From Burkholderiales bacterium (GTDB lineage Bacteria; Pseudomonadota; Gammaproteobacteria; Burkholderiales; Burkholderiaceae_C), in assembly GCA_016191525.1 (NCBI GenBank), contig JACPOK010000035.1:1-64000 (forward strand): a DNA stretch of 64,000 nucleotides, given 5' to 3'. Under the pieces are notes generated by a model, which was not told the origin of the DNA, did not search any database, and saw only the letters and a list, made by a program, of their open reading frames with translations. Each line of letters starts with the position of its first letter. The stretch's first letter is position 1. Shown piece after piece: positions 43,762 to 54,221 of this stretch. The position numbers and the translations under genes are program-made.

Positions 43762-45504
43762 ATGCCCGATACCGCCAGCGCTGATGCATCGGCCCTCCGC
43801 TGGGCCTGGCTGCCCGCGCAGGGCAGCTGGAAGTACCACCTGCTGCTGGCGGTGGTGGGCGTGTTCCTGCTGGGCCCGCTGGCCGGCCTGACCGCGGCCT
43901 ACATGAATTTCGCGCTGGGCTTCTTCGTCGGCGGCCAAGTGCTGGCCGGCCTGCTGGGGTCGGCCGTCACGCTGGGCTACGGCGCCGACGGCAAGCACGG
44001 CGCCAACTACATCCAGACAGCGGCATCGTCGGTCGCCAGCATGAGTGCCCTGGGTGTGCTGATCCAGGCCATGGTGTGGATGGGGCTGCCGCAGCCGCCG
44101 GCCTGGCAGCTGGTGGCTTACCTGCTTTGCATCGGCATGTTCGGCGTGGGCGTGGGCATGCTCTACACGCCGATATTGGTGGACCGGCTGCGGCTGGACT
44201 TTCCCTCCGGCCTGGCGGTGGCCAACATCCTGCGCGCGCTGACCGACCCGGTGCTGCTGCGCCGCTCGGTCGCTGCGCTGGGCGGCGGCGTGGCGGGGGG
44301 CCTGGCGGGCGGGCTGCTGGCATCGCGCATCGCGCTGCTGGGCGCCATCGAGCTGTCCACCTCCACCTTCGGCGCGGGCATGGTGGTAGGCGCGCGCATC
44401 GGCATCCCGGTGGTGATCGGCGGCTTGCTGGGCTGGGCCACGCGGCCCTTCTTCGTTTCCATCGGCTGGCTGGCGCAAGGCGACCCGTTCCGCAAGATCA
44501 CCTTCCTCGTCGCGCTGGGCATCATCATGGGCGCCGCGCTGGTGGACATGGCCATCATCCTGTGGCGCGCGCAGCAGAACTTCCGCGCCCGGGTGCCCGC
44601 GCCGCCGCAGGCCGACTGGCAGCGCGTGCACAGCGTGCGGCTGGCGCTGTGGGTGGCGGCATGGGGCGCGGGTATCGTCATCACCGGCCACCAGCTGCTG
44701 GGCCAGCCCATCGGCTTTCTGCTGCTGGCGATCGCGCTGGTGTTCGTCTTCGCGCTGGTCAACGGCATCTCGGTAGGCGTGAGCGATTCCAACCCGATCT
44801 CATCGGCCTTTGTCGTGGCGGTGGTGCTGATGGCGGGGCTGGGCCTGAAGGACCCCGCCGTGGGCCTGATGGCGGGCACGGTGCTGCTGGTCTCCACCAG
44901 CGTGGCGTGCGACATGCAGCAGGACCGCTCCACCGGCTGGCGGCTGGGCACCAACCGCGTGATGCAGTTCCGCTACCAGGTGCTGGGCATCCTGGTGGGG
45001 GCGCTGCTGGCGGTGGCGTTCGCGCGCCTGTTCATGGCGGCCTACCCGGTGCTGCTGCAGGACCAGACGGTGATGAAGGCCGGCGAGCAGCCCGCCGAAT
45101 GGAGCGCCGCCATGACCTACAAGTTCGTCGGCGTGCTGCGCAGCCTGACCGATGACAAGCCGTTCCAGCGCCACGCGATCATGATCGGCGTGGCGATCGG
45201 CCTGCTGCTCGAGCTGCTGCGCAAATGGTTGCGGCCGCGCTCCTTCGTGGTGGATGCGGTGCTGCTGCCTTCGCCGTACGCGCTGTCGTTCGGCGGCTTC
45301 GTCAATCTGCCGACCTCACTGTGGTTCGGTGCCGGCAGCGTGGTGTCCACCCTGTGGGAAATGCGCACGCGGCGCAAGGGTGGCGATGGCGGCCTGCCGC
45401 AGGACATGAGCGCAACTTCGCTGGTGGGCGGCGGCCTGATCGCCGGCGATGCGTTGGCCGCGCTGGGGCTGGGCGTGATGGGCCTGCTGGCGCTGACTAC
45501 ATGA
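43762..45504 (+). CDS. OPT family oligopeptide/metal-chelate transporter
   Basis: A 580-aa inner-membrane protein with about 14 hydrophobic segments. Early residues GPLAGLTAAYMNFALGFFVGGQVLAG, the PSGLAVANILRAL block near residue 150 and SDSNPISSAFVVAVVLM near 340 match the OPT family, which in bacteria imports oligopeptides or metal chelates. Substrate is not predictable. A small hypothetical gene starts 13 bases downstream. Confidence 0.88.
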   Translation: MPDTASADASALRWAWLPAQGSWKYHLLLAVVGVFLLGPLAGLTAAYMNFALGFFVGGQVLAGLLGSAVTLGYGADGKHGANYIQTAASSVASMSALGVLIQAMVWMGLPQPPAWQLVAYLLCIGMFGVGVGMLYTPILVDRLRLDFPSGLAVANILRALTDPVLLRRSVAALGGGVAGGLAGGLLASRIALLGAIELSTSTFGAGMVVGARIGIPVVIGGLLGWATRPFFVSIGWLAQGDPFRKITFLVALGIIMGAALVDMAIILWRAQQNFRARVPAPPQADWQRVHSVRLALWVAAWGAGIVITGHQLLGQPIGFLLLAIALVFVFALVNGISVGVSDSNPISSAFVVAVVLMAGLGLKDPAVGLMAGTVLLVSTSVACDMQQDRSTGWRLGTNRVMQFRYQVLGILVGALLAVAFARLFMAAYPVLLQDQTVMKAGEQPAEWSAAMTYKFVGVLRSLTDDKPFQRHAIMIGVAIGLLLELLRKWLRPRSFVVDAVLLPSPYALSFGGFVNLPTSLWFGAGSVVSTLWEMRTRRKGGDGGLPQDMSATSLVGGGLIAGDALAALGLGVMGLLALTT

Positions 45505-45517
45505 ATGGAGAGCGCCC

Positions 45518-46135
45518 ATGCCGATAACGCTGAAGGACACAGGAGAATCGCTGACGCCTGGAGCGTTGGCCGCGCGCCTGGGGTTCATAGATTCAGATCT
45601 GGACCAGGCACTGACCCGGATGGATTTCATGAACAGCCGTTTCGCCAACCTGGACGCGCTGGTAAACGTCTTGAAGGGCGAGATCGGCACGGTCTTCCTG
45701 AACCGTGGCAGCGTCACGGCGGACAGCGCAGTGGCCTTGGCGGTCAGCCGCAACATTGACCTGACTGTCACGCTGGTGCGGGGCACGGCGGCCGACTCGG
45801 CAGTCAAGGCGCTGTCGACCCGATCCGCCGGCGGCGAGCCGCGGGATCCGGGCTGCGGGCGGCCGTCGAGTTCCCAGGTCATCAGCCAGGTTGGTGGCTC
45901 ACAGCCAGGAAAGAAGCAGGTGAAGTTGCCCGAATTTACGGCCGTGGTGGGCAACTCGGACAAATGGGCCAAGCGTGGCGGCTGGCTTTTTGTGCGCATC
46001 AGCACGCTTTACCTGGTGCGTGGGGACCTGGGCGAGCGAGGCTGGGTCTGCCTGCGGTCTGCGCCGGTGGAGATGGCCCAATTCGTGCCCCACCCCAACC
46101 CGGACCCCAACGCCATTTTTCTAAACGCCGACTAG
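45518..46135 (+). CDS. Hypothetical protein, no family recognised
   Basis: A 205-aa protein. GGAGAG lies 6 bases before the ATG and base composition supports coding. It has no signal peptide or membrane segment. An N-terminal part (1-100) reads as mixed alpha/beta with TRMDFMNSRFANLDALVNVLKG; a low-complexity Gly/Ser/Pro patch (~103-130) follows; the C-terminal part has WAKRGGWLFVRISTLYLVRG and ends in NPDPNAIFLNAD. It sits 13 bases after the OPT gene and 28 bases before a GNAT gene. The two-part layout could be two small domains on a flexible linker. Confidence 0.6.
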   Translation: MPITLKDTGESLTPGALAARLGFIDSDLDQALTRMDFMNSRFANLDALVNVLKGEIGTVFLNRGSVTADSAVALAVSRNIDLTVTLVRGTAADSAVKALSTRSAGGEPRDPGCGRPSSSQVISQVGGSQPGKKQVKLPEFTAVVGNSDKWAKRGGWLFVRISTLYLVRGDLGERGWVCLRSAPVEMAQFVPHPNPDPNAIFLNAD

Positions 46136-46163
46136 CGCAAATCGGGCCGCCAAAAGGAAACAC

Positions 46164-46643
46164 GTGCCAACCATCGATATACGCCCCGCCACCACGAACG
46201 ACGCCGGGCTCATCCTCGGCTTCATCAAGGAGCTGGCCGAGTACGAGAAAGCGGCGGATGAAGTCGTTGCAGCGGAAGACGACATCCGCCGCTCCCTGTT
46301 CGCCGCCGATGCCAATGCGCGCGCCCTGATCTGCGGCATCGACGGCGTGAACGCGGGCTTCGCGGTCTACTTCTTCAACTACTCCACCTGGCAGGGCCGC
46401 AAGGGCCTGTACCTGGAAGACCTGTACCTGTCGCCGCAGCACCGTGGTGCTGGCGCGGGCAAGGCGCTGCTGCAGCACCTGGCGCGCATCGCGGTGGCCG
46501 AGGGCTGCGGGCGGTTCGAGTGGAGCGTGCTGGACTGGAACGAGCCGGCGCTGCAGTTCTACCGCTCCATCGGCGCGGTGCCCATGGCCGAGTGGGTGCG
46601 CCACCGGCTGGCGGGCCAGGCGCTGGCGGATTTCGCGGCCTAG
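46164..46643 (+). CDS. GNAT family N-acetyltransferase
   Basis: A 159-aa acetyl-CoA-dependent enzyme, GTG start with AAAAGGAAA upstream. The core GNAT motif is LYLEDLYLSPQHRGAGAGKALLQHL (residues ~84-108; acetyl-CoA loop RGAGAG), followed by WSVLDWNEPALQFYRSIGA, as in diamine/SSAT-like acetyltransferases. It could acetylate polyamines or thialysine; this is inferred from family resemblance. It converges on otsA with 3 bases between stops. Confidence 0.85.
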   Translation: MPTIDIRPATTNDAGLILGFIKELAEYEKAADEVVAAEDDIRRSLFAADANARALICGIDGVNAGFAVYFFNYSTWQGRKGLYLEDLYLSPQHRGAGAGKALLQHLARIAVAEGCGRFEWSVLDWNEPALQFYRSIGAVPMAEWVRHRLAGQALADFAA

Positions 46644-46646
46644 GCG

Positions 46647-48061
<1,415 letters not shown>

Positions 48062-48065
<4 letters not shown>

Positions 48066-49864
48066 ATGACCGTATCCCACGGCGCCGACAGGCGCACCGC
48101 GGCATTGATGATGCCCACCATCGAGTAGGTCTGCGGGAAGTTGCCCCACATCTCGCCGGTGACCGGGTGCGTGTCTTCCGACAGCAGGCCCAGCGGGTTG
48201 CGGCTTTCCAGCATCACCTTGAAGATCTCGCGCGCCTGCGCCTTGCGCCCGATGCGGGCCAGCGCGTCGATGCGCCAGAAGGTGCAGATGTTGAAGGCAG
48301 TCTCGGGCTTGCCGAAATCATCGGGCGCCTCGTACCTGCGCATGTAGGGCCCGTCGCACAGCGACTTTTCCAGCGCCTCCACGGTGGCGATGAAGCGCGA
48401 GTCGTTGGGGTCGATGAAGCCCACCTCGGCCATCAGGAGCGCGCTGGCATCCAGGTCCTTGCCGCCGAAGCTTTCGGCGAAAGCCTGGCGCTGTTCGCTC
48501 CAGGCTTCGCGCAGGATGCGTTCGCGGATGGTGTCGGCGCGCTCGCGCCAGTAGCGGATGCGCTCGGGCATGCCCAGCGTCACCGCCACCTTGGCCAGCC
48601 GGTCGCACGCGGCCCAGCTCATGAGGGCCGACGAGGTGTGGATGCGCGCGCGCGTGCGCAGCTCCCACATGCCCGCGTCGGGCTGGTCGTACACACGGAA
48701 GGCCTGCTCGCCCACCGCTTCCAGGTAGGCGAATTCGGTCTTGCCCGCGCGGCGGAACAGCCGCGTGTCGTGGAACGACTGCGACGCGCCCAGCACGATG
48801 TTGCCGTACACGTCGTGCTGGAAATGTTCCTGCGCCTGGTTGCCGGTGCGCACCGGGCCTTCGCCGCGGTAGCCGGGCAGGTGCTCCAGGATGGCCTCGG
48901 GCAGCTGTTCTTCCTGGCCTATGCCGTACAGCGGCTGGATGTGGCCGCCGCGCGAGCGCACCACCACGTTGTTCAGCCAGCGCAGGTAGTCCTCCATGGT
49001 GCCCACTTCCGACAGGCTGTTGAGCGCGCGCACCACGAAGAAGGCGTCGCGCAGCCAGCAGTAGCGGTAGTCCCAGTTGCGCCCGCTGCCCGCCGCCTCG
49101 GGGATGCTGGTGGTCATGGCGGCCACGATGGCGCCGGTGTCTTCGAACAGCGAAAGCTTGAGGGTGATGGCCGCCCGGATCACCGCCTCCTGCCACTCCA
49201 GCGGTATCGCCAGCCGCCGCGTCCAGGTGCGCCAGTAGCCGGCGGTCTCCTGCTCGAAGGCGCGCGCGGTTTCCTCGATGCCGCCCTGCAGCGTTTCGTC
49301 GGGGCCGAGGATGAAGTTCATCTGCCGGTCCACCACGAAGAAGGTTTCATCCAGCAAATAGTTCAGCGGCGCATCACTGGTCAGGCGCAGCGCCAGCGCC
49401 GGCCCGACGTAGCGGATGTGGTGGCTGCCCTGGGTGAGCTGTGGCGCCAGCCGCCCCCAGTCGAAGCGCGGCCGCAGCACCACGCGCAGGCGCGGCGTGC
49501 CCGACAGCACCTTGACCCGCCGCACCAGCGTGAGCGGGCGGAACATGCGGTCGTGGCTGGTGAAGCGGGGCGCGAAGTCGGTGATCTCCACCCCATGGCC
49601 CTGGCGGTCGAACAGGCGGGTTTTCAGGATGGCGGTGTTGGGCTCGTAGTTCTGTTCGCTGCGGCTGAAGTTCTCGATCTCGAAGGCCCAGCCGGCGCCG
49701 TTGGCGCTGGGATCCAGCAGGGCGTTGAACACCGGGTCGCCGTCAAAGCGCGGCAGGCAGCACCAGACGATGCGGCCGCGCTCGTCAACGAGGGCGCTGT
49801 ACGCGCAGTTGCCGATCACGCCCAGGTTCAGCGACGGGTCGGCATTGTTCATCGGGGTCTTCAT
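48062..49864 (-). CDS. Glycoside hydrolase family 15 protein (glucoamylase/trehalase-like)
   Basis: A 600-aa (alpha/alpha)6-barrel enzyme. An N-terminal beta-sandwich domain (~1-220, LGVIGNCAYSALVDERGRIVWCCLPRF) precedes the catalytic domain with GSGRNWDYRYCWLRDAFF near residue 265 and HLPGYRGEGPVRTGNQA near 335. No signal peptide, so cytoplasmic. GH15 members without secretion signals beside ots genes are candidates for trehalase or maltooligosaccharide hydrolysis. Overlaps of 4 bases with both neighbours show a single translational unit. Confidence 0.9.
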
Positions 49865-50604
49865 CCGGCGGCCCTTGCGGCGCGGGTGGCCATGGCGGTC
49901 TCCAGTTCCAGCCGCAGGGCCTGCGGGCTGGCCACGCGCTGCCAGGCCACGCTGGGGCCTTCGCCCACCTTGATGCCCATGCCGCCCAGCCGCTGCACGG
50001 TGGAAAAGCCCACCTCGTCGGTGACGTCGTCGCCCACGAACACCGGCGTGTGGCCGGCGAACGGCGGCTCGCGCAGGAACGCCTCGATCGCGCGGCCCTT
50101 GCTCGCGCCGCCGGGCTTGGCTTCCACCACCATCTTGCCGTGCAGCAAGGTGAGGCCGGGGGACTCGTCCACGGCGGCCTGCATGGCTTCAAGGCAGAGC
50201 GCTTCCAGTTCCGGCGCCTGGCGGTAGTGCAGGGCGATGGAGCCGCGCTTGTTCTCCAGCCGCAAGGCGGGATGCTGTGCCACCAGCCGCGCCGCGGCCC
50301 GCTCCACGTTTTCCAGCGAATGGGTGGTGAGCAGCTGCATCTCGCCGCCGGCGTTGCGCCGCTCCGTGCCGTGCACACCGGCCGCGGGCAGGAGCAGCGG
50401 ATGCAGGAAGGCATCCACCTGCGCAATGGGCCGCCCTGAAATCAGGGCGAGGGCGCCGCCCATGTAGTCCTGCAGCTTCGACAGGGTGCTGATGAGCGTC
50501 GGCGAAACCTGCACAGCCTCGGGCTGCGCGGCGATATCGACCAGCGTTCCGTCGAAGTCCAGAAAAAGGGCGCAGGAAGGGCACAGGATGTCCACAAAAT
50601 TCAT
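49861..50604 (-). CDS. otsB: Trehalose-6-phosphate phosphatase
   Basis: A 247-aa HAD-superfamily phosphatase. The nucleophile motif LFLDFDGTLVDIA (Asp17, Asp19) is present, with HGKMVVEAKPGGASKGRAI near residue 165 and the acidic pair VGDDVTDEVGF near 200. It releases free trehalose from trehalose-6-phosphate. It is the first gene of the operon and is divergent from a crotonase gene. Confidence 0.94.
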   Translation of the reverse strand: MNFVDILCPSCALFLDFDGTLVDIAAQPEAVQVSPTLISTLSKLQDYMGGALALISGRPIAQVDAFLHPLLLPAAGVHGTERRNAGGEMQLLTTHSLENVERAAARLVAQHPALRLENKRGSIALHYRQAPELEALCLEAMQAAVDESPGLTLLHGKMVVEAKPGGASKGRAIEAFLREPPFAGHTPVFVGDDVTDEVGFSTVQRLGGMGIKVGEGPSVAWQRVASPQALRLELETAMATRAARAAG

Positions 50605-50729
50605 GGTTCAAACCCTAACAGCCGCCATGCTGCTCAGCTAGGCCGCGCCAGCCCCTCAGCGCGTAGGACAGGGCCTACTTTCGGGGGAGCGCTGCGCTTA
50701 AGCTACGCATTCGTAATAAGAGGCAACAC

Positions 50730-51524
50730 ATGGATTACTCCCGCTACACCACGCTGTCCATCACCCGCCGCGGCCCCAACAACAGCGTGCTGGACATCCA
50801 GATGAAAGCCGCCAACGGCAAGCTGCCGACCTCGGGCCATGAGGGCCACCGCGAGCTGGCCGGGATCTGGCGCGACGTGGGCGCCGACGACACGGTGCGC
50901 TGCGCCGTGCTGCGCGGCGAGGGCCTGGGCTTTTCAGGCGGCGGCGACCTGGCGCTGGTGCAGGACATGGCCAATGACTTCGAGGTGCGCACCCGTGTCT
51001 GGAAGGAAGCGCGCGACCTGGTCTACAACGTCATCAACTGCGACAAGCCCATCGTCAGCGCGCTGCACGGGCCGGCCGTGGGCGCGGGGCTGGTGGCCGG
51101 GCTGCTGGCCGACATCTCCATCGCCGCGAAGACCGCCAAGATCGTGGACGGCCACACGCGGCTGGGCGTGGCGGCCGGCGACCACGCGGCCATCGTCTGG
51201 CCGCTCTTGTGCGGGATGGCCAAGGCCAAGTACTACCTGCTGCTGTGCGAAGCCGTGAGCGGCGAGGAGGCCGAGCGCATCGGCCTGGTGTCGCTGGCCG
51301 TCGATGAGGCCGACCTGCTGCCCCGGGCCTATGAGGTGGCCGACAAGCTGGCCGCCGGTTCGCAGACCGCCATCCGCTGGACCAAGTATTCGCTGAACAA
51401 CTGGCTGCGCCAGGCGGGGCCGGCGTTCGACACTTCGCTGGCGCTGGAATTCATGGGCTTCGGCGGCCCTGACGTGAAGGAAGGCGTGGCCTCCCTGCGC
51501 GAGCGGCGGGCGCCGCGTTTCTAG
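50730..51524 (+). CDS. Enoyl-CoA hydratase/isomerase (crotonase) family protein
   Basis: A 264-aa crotonase-fold protein. The oxyanion-hole regions are [14 protein letters not shown] (near residue 63) and [14 protein letters not shown] (near 112). By eye, the two glutamates of classical hydratases are not at their usual places: the position in the PEILLG-type strand is His ([14 protein letters not shown]) and the second is Tyr (KAKYYLLL). It belongs to a branch with GD.. after VAAG, so reaction and substrate are uncertain (hydratase, isomerase, dehalogenase-like or hydrolase). AGAGG lies upstream of the ATG. Confidence 0.82.
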   Translation: MDYSRYTTLSITRRGPNNSVLDIQMKAANGKLPTSGHEGHRELAGIWRDVGADDTVRCAVLRGEGLGFSGGGDLALVQDMANDFEVRTRVWKEARDLVYNVINCDKPIVSALHGPAVGAGLVAGLLADISIAAKTAKIVDGHTRLGVAAGDHAAIVWPLLCGMAKAKYYLLLCEAVSGEEAERIGLVSLAVDEADLLPRAYEVADKLAAGSQTAIRWTKYSLNNWLRQAGPAFDTSLALEFMGFGGPDVKEGVASLRERRAPRF

Positions 51525-51548
51525 CGCGCCCCTGCGATAATCCCTCCC

Positions 51549-51908
51549 ATGCAGTCCCTGCGCCACGCCCGCCTCCTCGCCCGCCTCGTGCTGGTGTGGT
51601 TCGCGCTGTCCATCGGTGTCGCCATCGCGTCGCCGATGGTGAACCCGAAGGCGGTGGAGCTGATCTGCTCCGGCGGCGCGATGAAGCTGCTGGTCAAGGG
51701 CGACGATGGCTCCGCGCAACCCGCGGGCCACTCGCTGGACTGCCCGCTGTGCGCCACCATGAGCGCGCCTCCGCCGGCAGCCGCCGCACAGGCGCCGCTA
51801 CCTTCGGGGCTGTCGCACACCCTGCTAACCATTCCCCAGGCGCGCATCGCCGCGCTCACCGCCGCCCCGCCGCCGGGCCGCGGCCCACCCGTCTCGCTAC
51901 CAATCTGA
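51549..51908 (+). CDS. DUF2946 family protein, copper-cluster associated
   Basis: A 119-aa exported protein with an N-terminal hydrophobic helix (~10-28, LVLVWFALSIGVAIASPMV). DUF2946 features are the Cys near LICSGG and the C-x-x-C in LDCPLCATM. These small proteins commonly precede TonB receptors and copper chaperones. Here a TonB receptor starts 63 bases downstream. A role in binding or sensing copper is inferred from context. Confidence 0.75.
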   Translation: MQSLRHARLLARLVLVWFALSIGVAIASPMVNPKAVELICSGGAMKLLVKGDDGSAQPAGHSLDCPLCATMSAPPPAAAAQAPLPSGLSHTLLTIPQARIAALTAAPPPGRGPPVSLPI

Positions 51909-51971
51909 TAGCGGCCCAAGCACGCCCCATGCGGGCTGCTGGCCTTTTCTCTTGGGTAAACCGGGGCCTTC

Positions 51972-54221
51972 ATGATTCCCAACCGTCTTGCCGTGGCCAT
52001 TGCCGCGGCGTTCTCGCCGGCGCTGCCGGCCTGGGCCCAGGCCCAGGCCCAGCCCCAGCCCGCGCCTGAGGCGCCCGCCCGGGCGCTGGGCGTCGTCACC
52101 ATCAACGGGGGCGCGCCCACTTCGCTGCCCACGCAGATACCCACCACCATGGAGGGCGTCACGCGCGAGCAGATCGAGCGCACGGTCAACGCCACCGACA
52201 GCGAGGACGCGCTCAAGTATTTCCCCAGCCTGCTGGTGCGCAAGCGCTACATCGGCGACTACAACCACGCCGTGCTTTCCAGCCGCGCCTCGGGCACGGG
52301 CAACAGCGCGCGCTCGGCGGTGTATGCCGACGGCATCCTGCTGTCCAACTACCTGGGCAACGGCGTGGGCGGCCTGTCGTTCCCGCCGCGCTGGGGGCTG
52401 GTGACGCCGGAAGAGATCGAGCGGGTCGACGTGATGTACGGCCCGTTTTCCGCCGCCTATCCCGGCAACTCGGTGGGCGCGGTGGTGGACTATGTGACGC
52501 GCATGCCCACGAAGTTCGAGGCGCATGCCAAGGTGGGCTTCGTGTCTCAGCCCTTCGAGCTCTACAACACCAGCGCCACCTACCGCGCCTGGCAGGCCAG
52601 CACCTCGGCGGGCAACAAGGCCGGCGACTGGTCGTGGTGGTTCAACGCCAACCACACCGACAGCCACGGCCAGCCGCTGACATTCGCCACACGGCTGGTG
52701 AGCACGGGCACCGCGGGCGGTGCGGGAACGCCGGTGACCGGCGCCGTGCTCGACCGCAACAACGCCAACGCCCCCATTTACGTGCTGGGCACCGGCACCG
52801 AATACCACACGAAGCAGGACCACCTGAAGGCCAAGCTGGCTTATGACTTTTCGCCCACGCTGCGGGCGGCCTACACCTTCGGCCTGTGGCAAAACGATGC
52901 GCAGGGGCGTTCGGCTTCGTACCTGCGCAATGCGGCCGGGCAGGCGGTGACCAGCGGCGCCATCAGCATTGGCGGCCGCTCTTACGCCGCGGTCACCGAG
53001 GCTGACTTTCCGCAGACCGATGAAAGCCTCACGCATTTCATGCACGGCTTCTCGCTCAAGAGCAATACGCGCGGCGCCTTCGACTGGGAGATGGCCGCCA
53101 GCCTGTATGACTACCACCGCGACGAGAAGCGCCAGAACGGCATCGGCACCGGCACGCTGGCCGACGGCAGCGGCACCGGCTGGAACACGCTGGCGCTGAA
53201 AGGCACCTGGCGCCCCGGCGGCATGCAGGGCGCGCACATCGTGGACTTCGGCGCGCAGCAGGAGAGCTACCGGCTGGCGTACGTCACCACCGGCACCACG
53301 GGCAACGTGATCAGCGACGTCGGCGGGCGCGCGCGCCTGCAAAGCCTGTACGCGCAGGACGCGTGGAACTTCGCGCCGAAGTGGAAGACGGTGCTGGGCG
53401 GCCGCGCCGAAGCCTGGGTCGCCTGGCCGGGGCGCCGCGAGTCCGCGTTCTCGCCCAAGGCGGCGCTCTCCTACCAGTGGGCAGCCGATACGGTGTTGAA
53501 GGCTTCGCTGGGTCGTGCGGTGCGCTTTCCCACTGTGGCGGAACTGTTCGGCGCCGCATCCACCGCCAGCGCGCAGTTCATCAACGACACCACCCTGCGG
53601 CCCGAGAAATCCTGGACCACCGAGTTCAGCGCCGAGAAGGACCTGGGCAACGCGCTCGCGCGCCTGACGTACTTCACCGAGAACACGCGCGACGCGCTCT
53701 ACACGCAGACCACACTCGACACAGAAAGCAACCGAAACGTGAGCCGGGTGCAGAACGTGGGCCGTATCCGTACGCGCGGCGTGGAGGCGGCGTTCAGCGG
53801 CAGCGATGTGCTGGCGCGCGGCCTCGACCTGGGCGGCAGCATCACCTGGGCCGATTCGGTCATCAAGGAGAACGCGGGCTTTGTGGCCGTGCCCGGCGAC
53901 ACCTTGGGCAAGCAGCAGCCCAACATCCCGAAGTGGCGCGCCACAGCGCTGGCCAGCTACCGCTGGGACGCGCAGTGGACCACCTCGCTGGGCGCGCGCT
54001 ACAGCGGCCGCCAATATCGCACGCTGGACAACAGCGACGTCAATGGCTACACCTACCAAGGCGTCAGCAAATACTTCAGCGTGGACCTGCGGCTGCGCTG
54101 GCAGGTCAGCAAGCAGATGGCCGCCGCCTTCGGCATCGACAACCTCAACAACTACAGGTTCTGGAACTTCCACCCCTATCCCCAACGCAGCTACACGGCT
54201 GAACTGAAATTCGACCTATGA
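51972..54221 (+). CDS. TonB-dependent outer-membrane receptor, probably copper-related
   Basis: A 749-aa receptor: signal peptide to ~residue 24, plug domain (~55-180; EDALKYFPSLLVRKRYIGD, RVDVMYGPFSAAYPGNSVGAVVDYVTR) and a 22-strand barrel ending in the family's typical RSYTAELKFDL with a final aromatic/hydrophobic strand. The stop overlaps the next gene by 4 bases. Because that gene encodes a YcnI-PCu(A)C copper protein and DUF2946 lies upstream, copper or a copper chelate is the best guess (as for OprC/NosA). A siderophore cannot be excluded. Confidence 0.9.
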   Translation: MIPNRLAVAIAAAFSPALPAWAQAQAQPQPAPEAPARALGVVTINGGAPTSLPTQIPTTMEGVTREQIERTVNATDSEDALKYFPSLLVRKRYIGDYNHAVLSSRASGTGNSARSAVYADGILLSNYLGNGVGGLSFPPRWGLVTPEEIERVDVMYGPFSAAYPGNSVGAVVDYVTRMPTKFEAHAKVGFVSQPFELYNTSATYRAWQASTSAGNKAGDWSWWFNANHTDSHGQPLTFATRLVSTGTAGGAGTPVTGAVLDRNNANAPIYVLGTGTEYHTKQDHLKAKLAYDFSPTLRAAYTFGLWQNDAQGRSASYLRNAAGQAVTSGAISIGGRSYAAVTEADFPQTDESLTHFMHGFSLKSNTRGAFDWEMAASLYDYHRDEKRQNGIGTGTLADGSGTGWNTLALKGTWRPGGMQGAHIVDFGAQQESYRLAYVTTGTTGNVISDVGGRARLQSLYAQDAWNFAPKWKTVLGGRAEAWVAWPGRRESAFSPKAALSYQWAADTVLKASLGRAVRFPTVAELFGAASTASAQFINDTTLRPEKSWTTEFSAEKDLGNALARLTYFTENTRDALYTQTTLDTESNRNVSRVQNVGRIRTRGVEAAFSGSDVLARGLDLGGSITWADSVIKENAGFVAVPGDTLGKQQPNIPKWRATALASYRWDAQWTTSLGARYSGRQYRTLDNSDVNGYTYQGVSKYFSVDLRLRWQVSKQMAAAFGIDNLNNYRFWNFHPYPQRSYTAELKFDL

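Noticed and set aside
50663-50678. GTAGG-ACAGGG-CCTAC inverted repeat upstream of the crotonase gene
   Set aside because: Only a 5-bp stem in GC-rich DNA with no supporting promoter position; expected by chance.
52000-52080. Alternating GCC CAG codons near the TonB receptor start as a possible repeat element
   Set aside because: It is a short Ala-Gln-Pro linker after the signal peptide, common in exported proteins.
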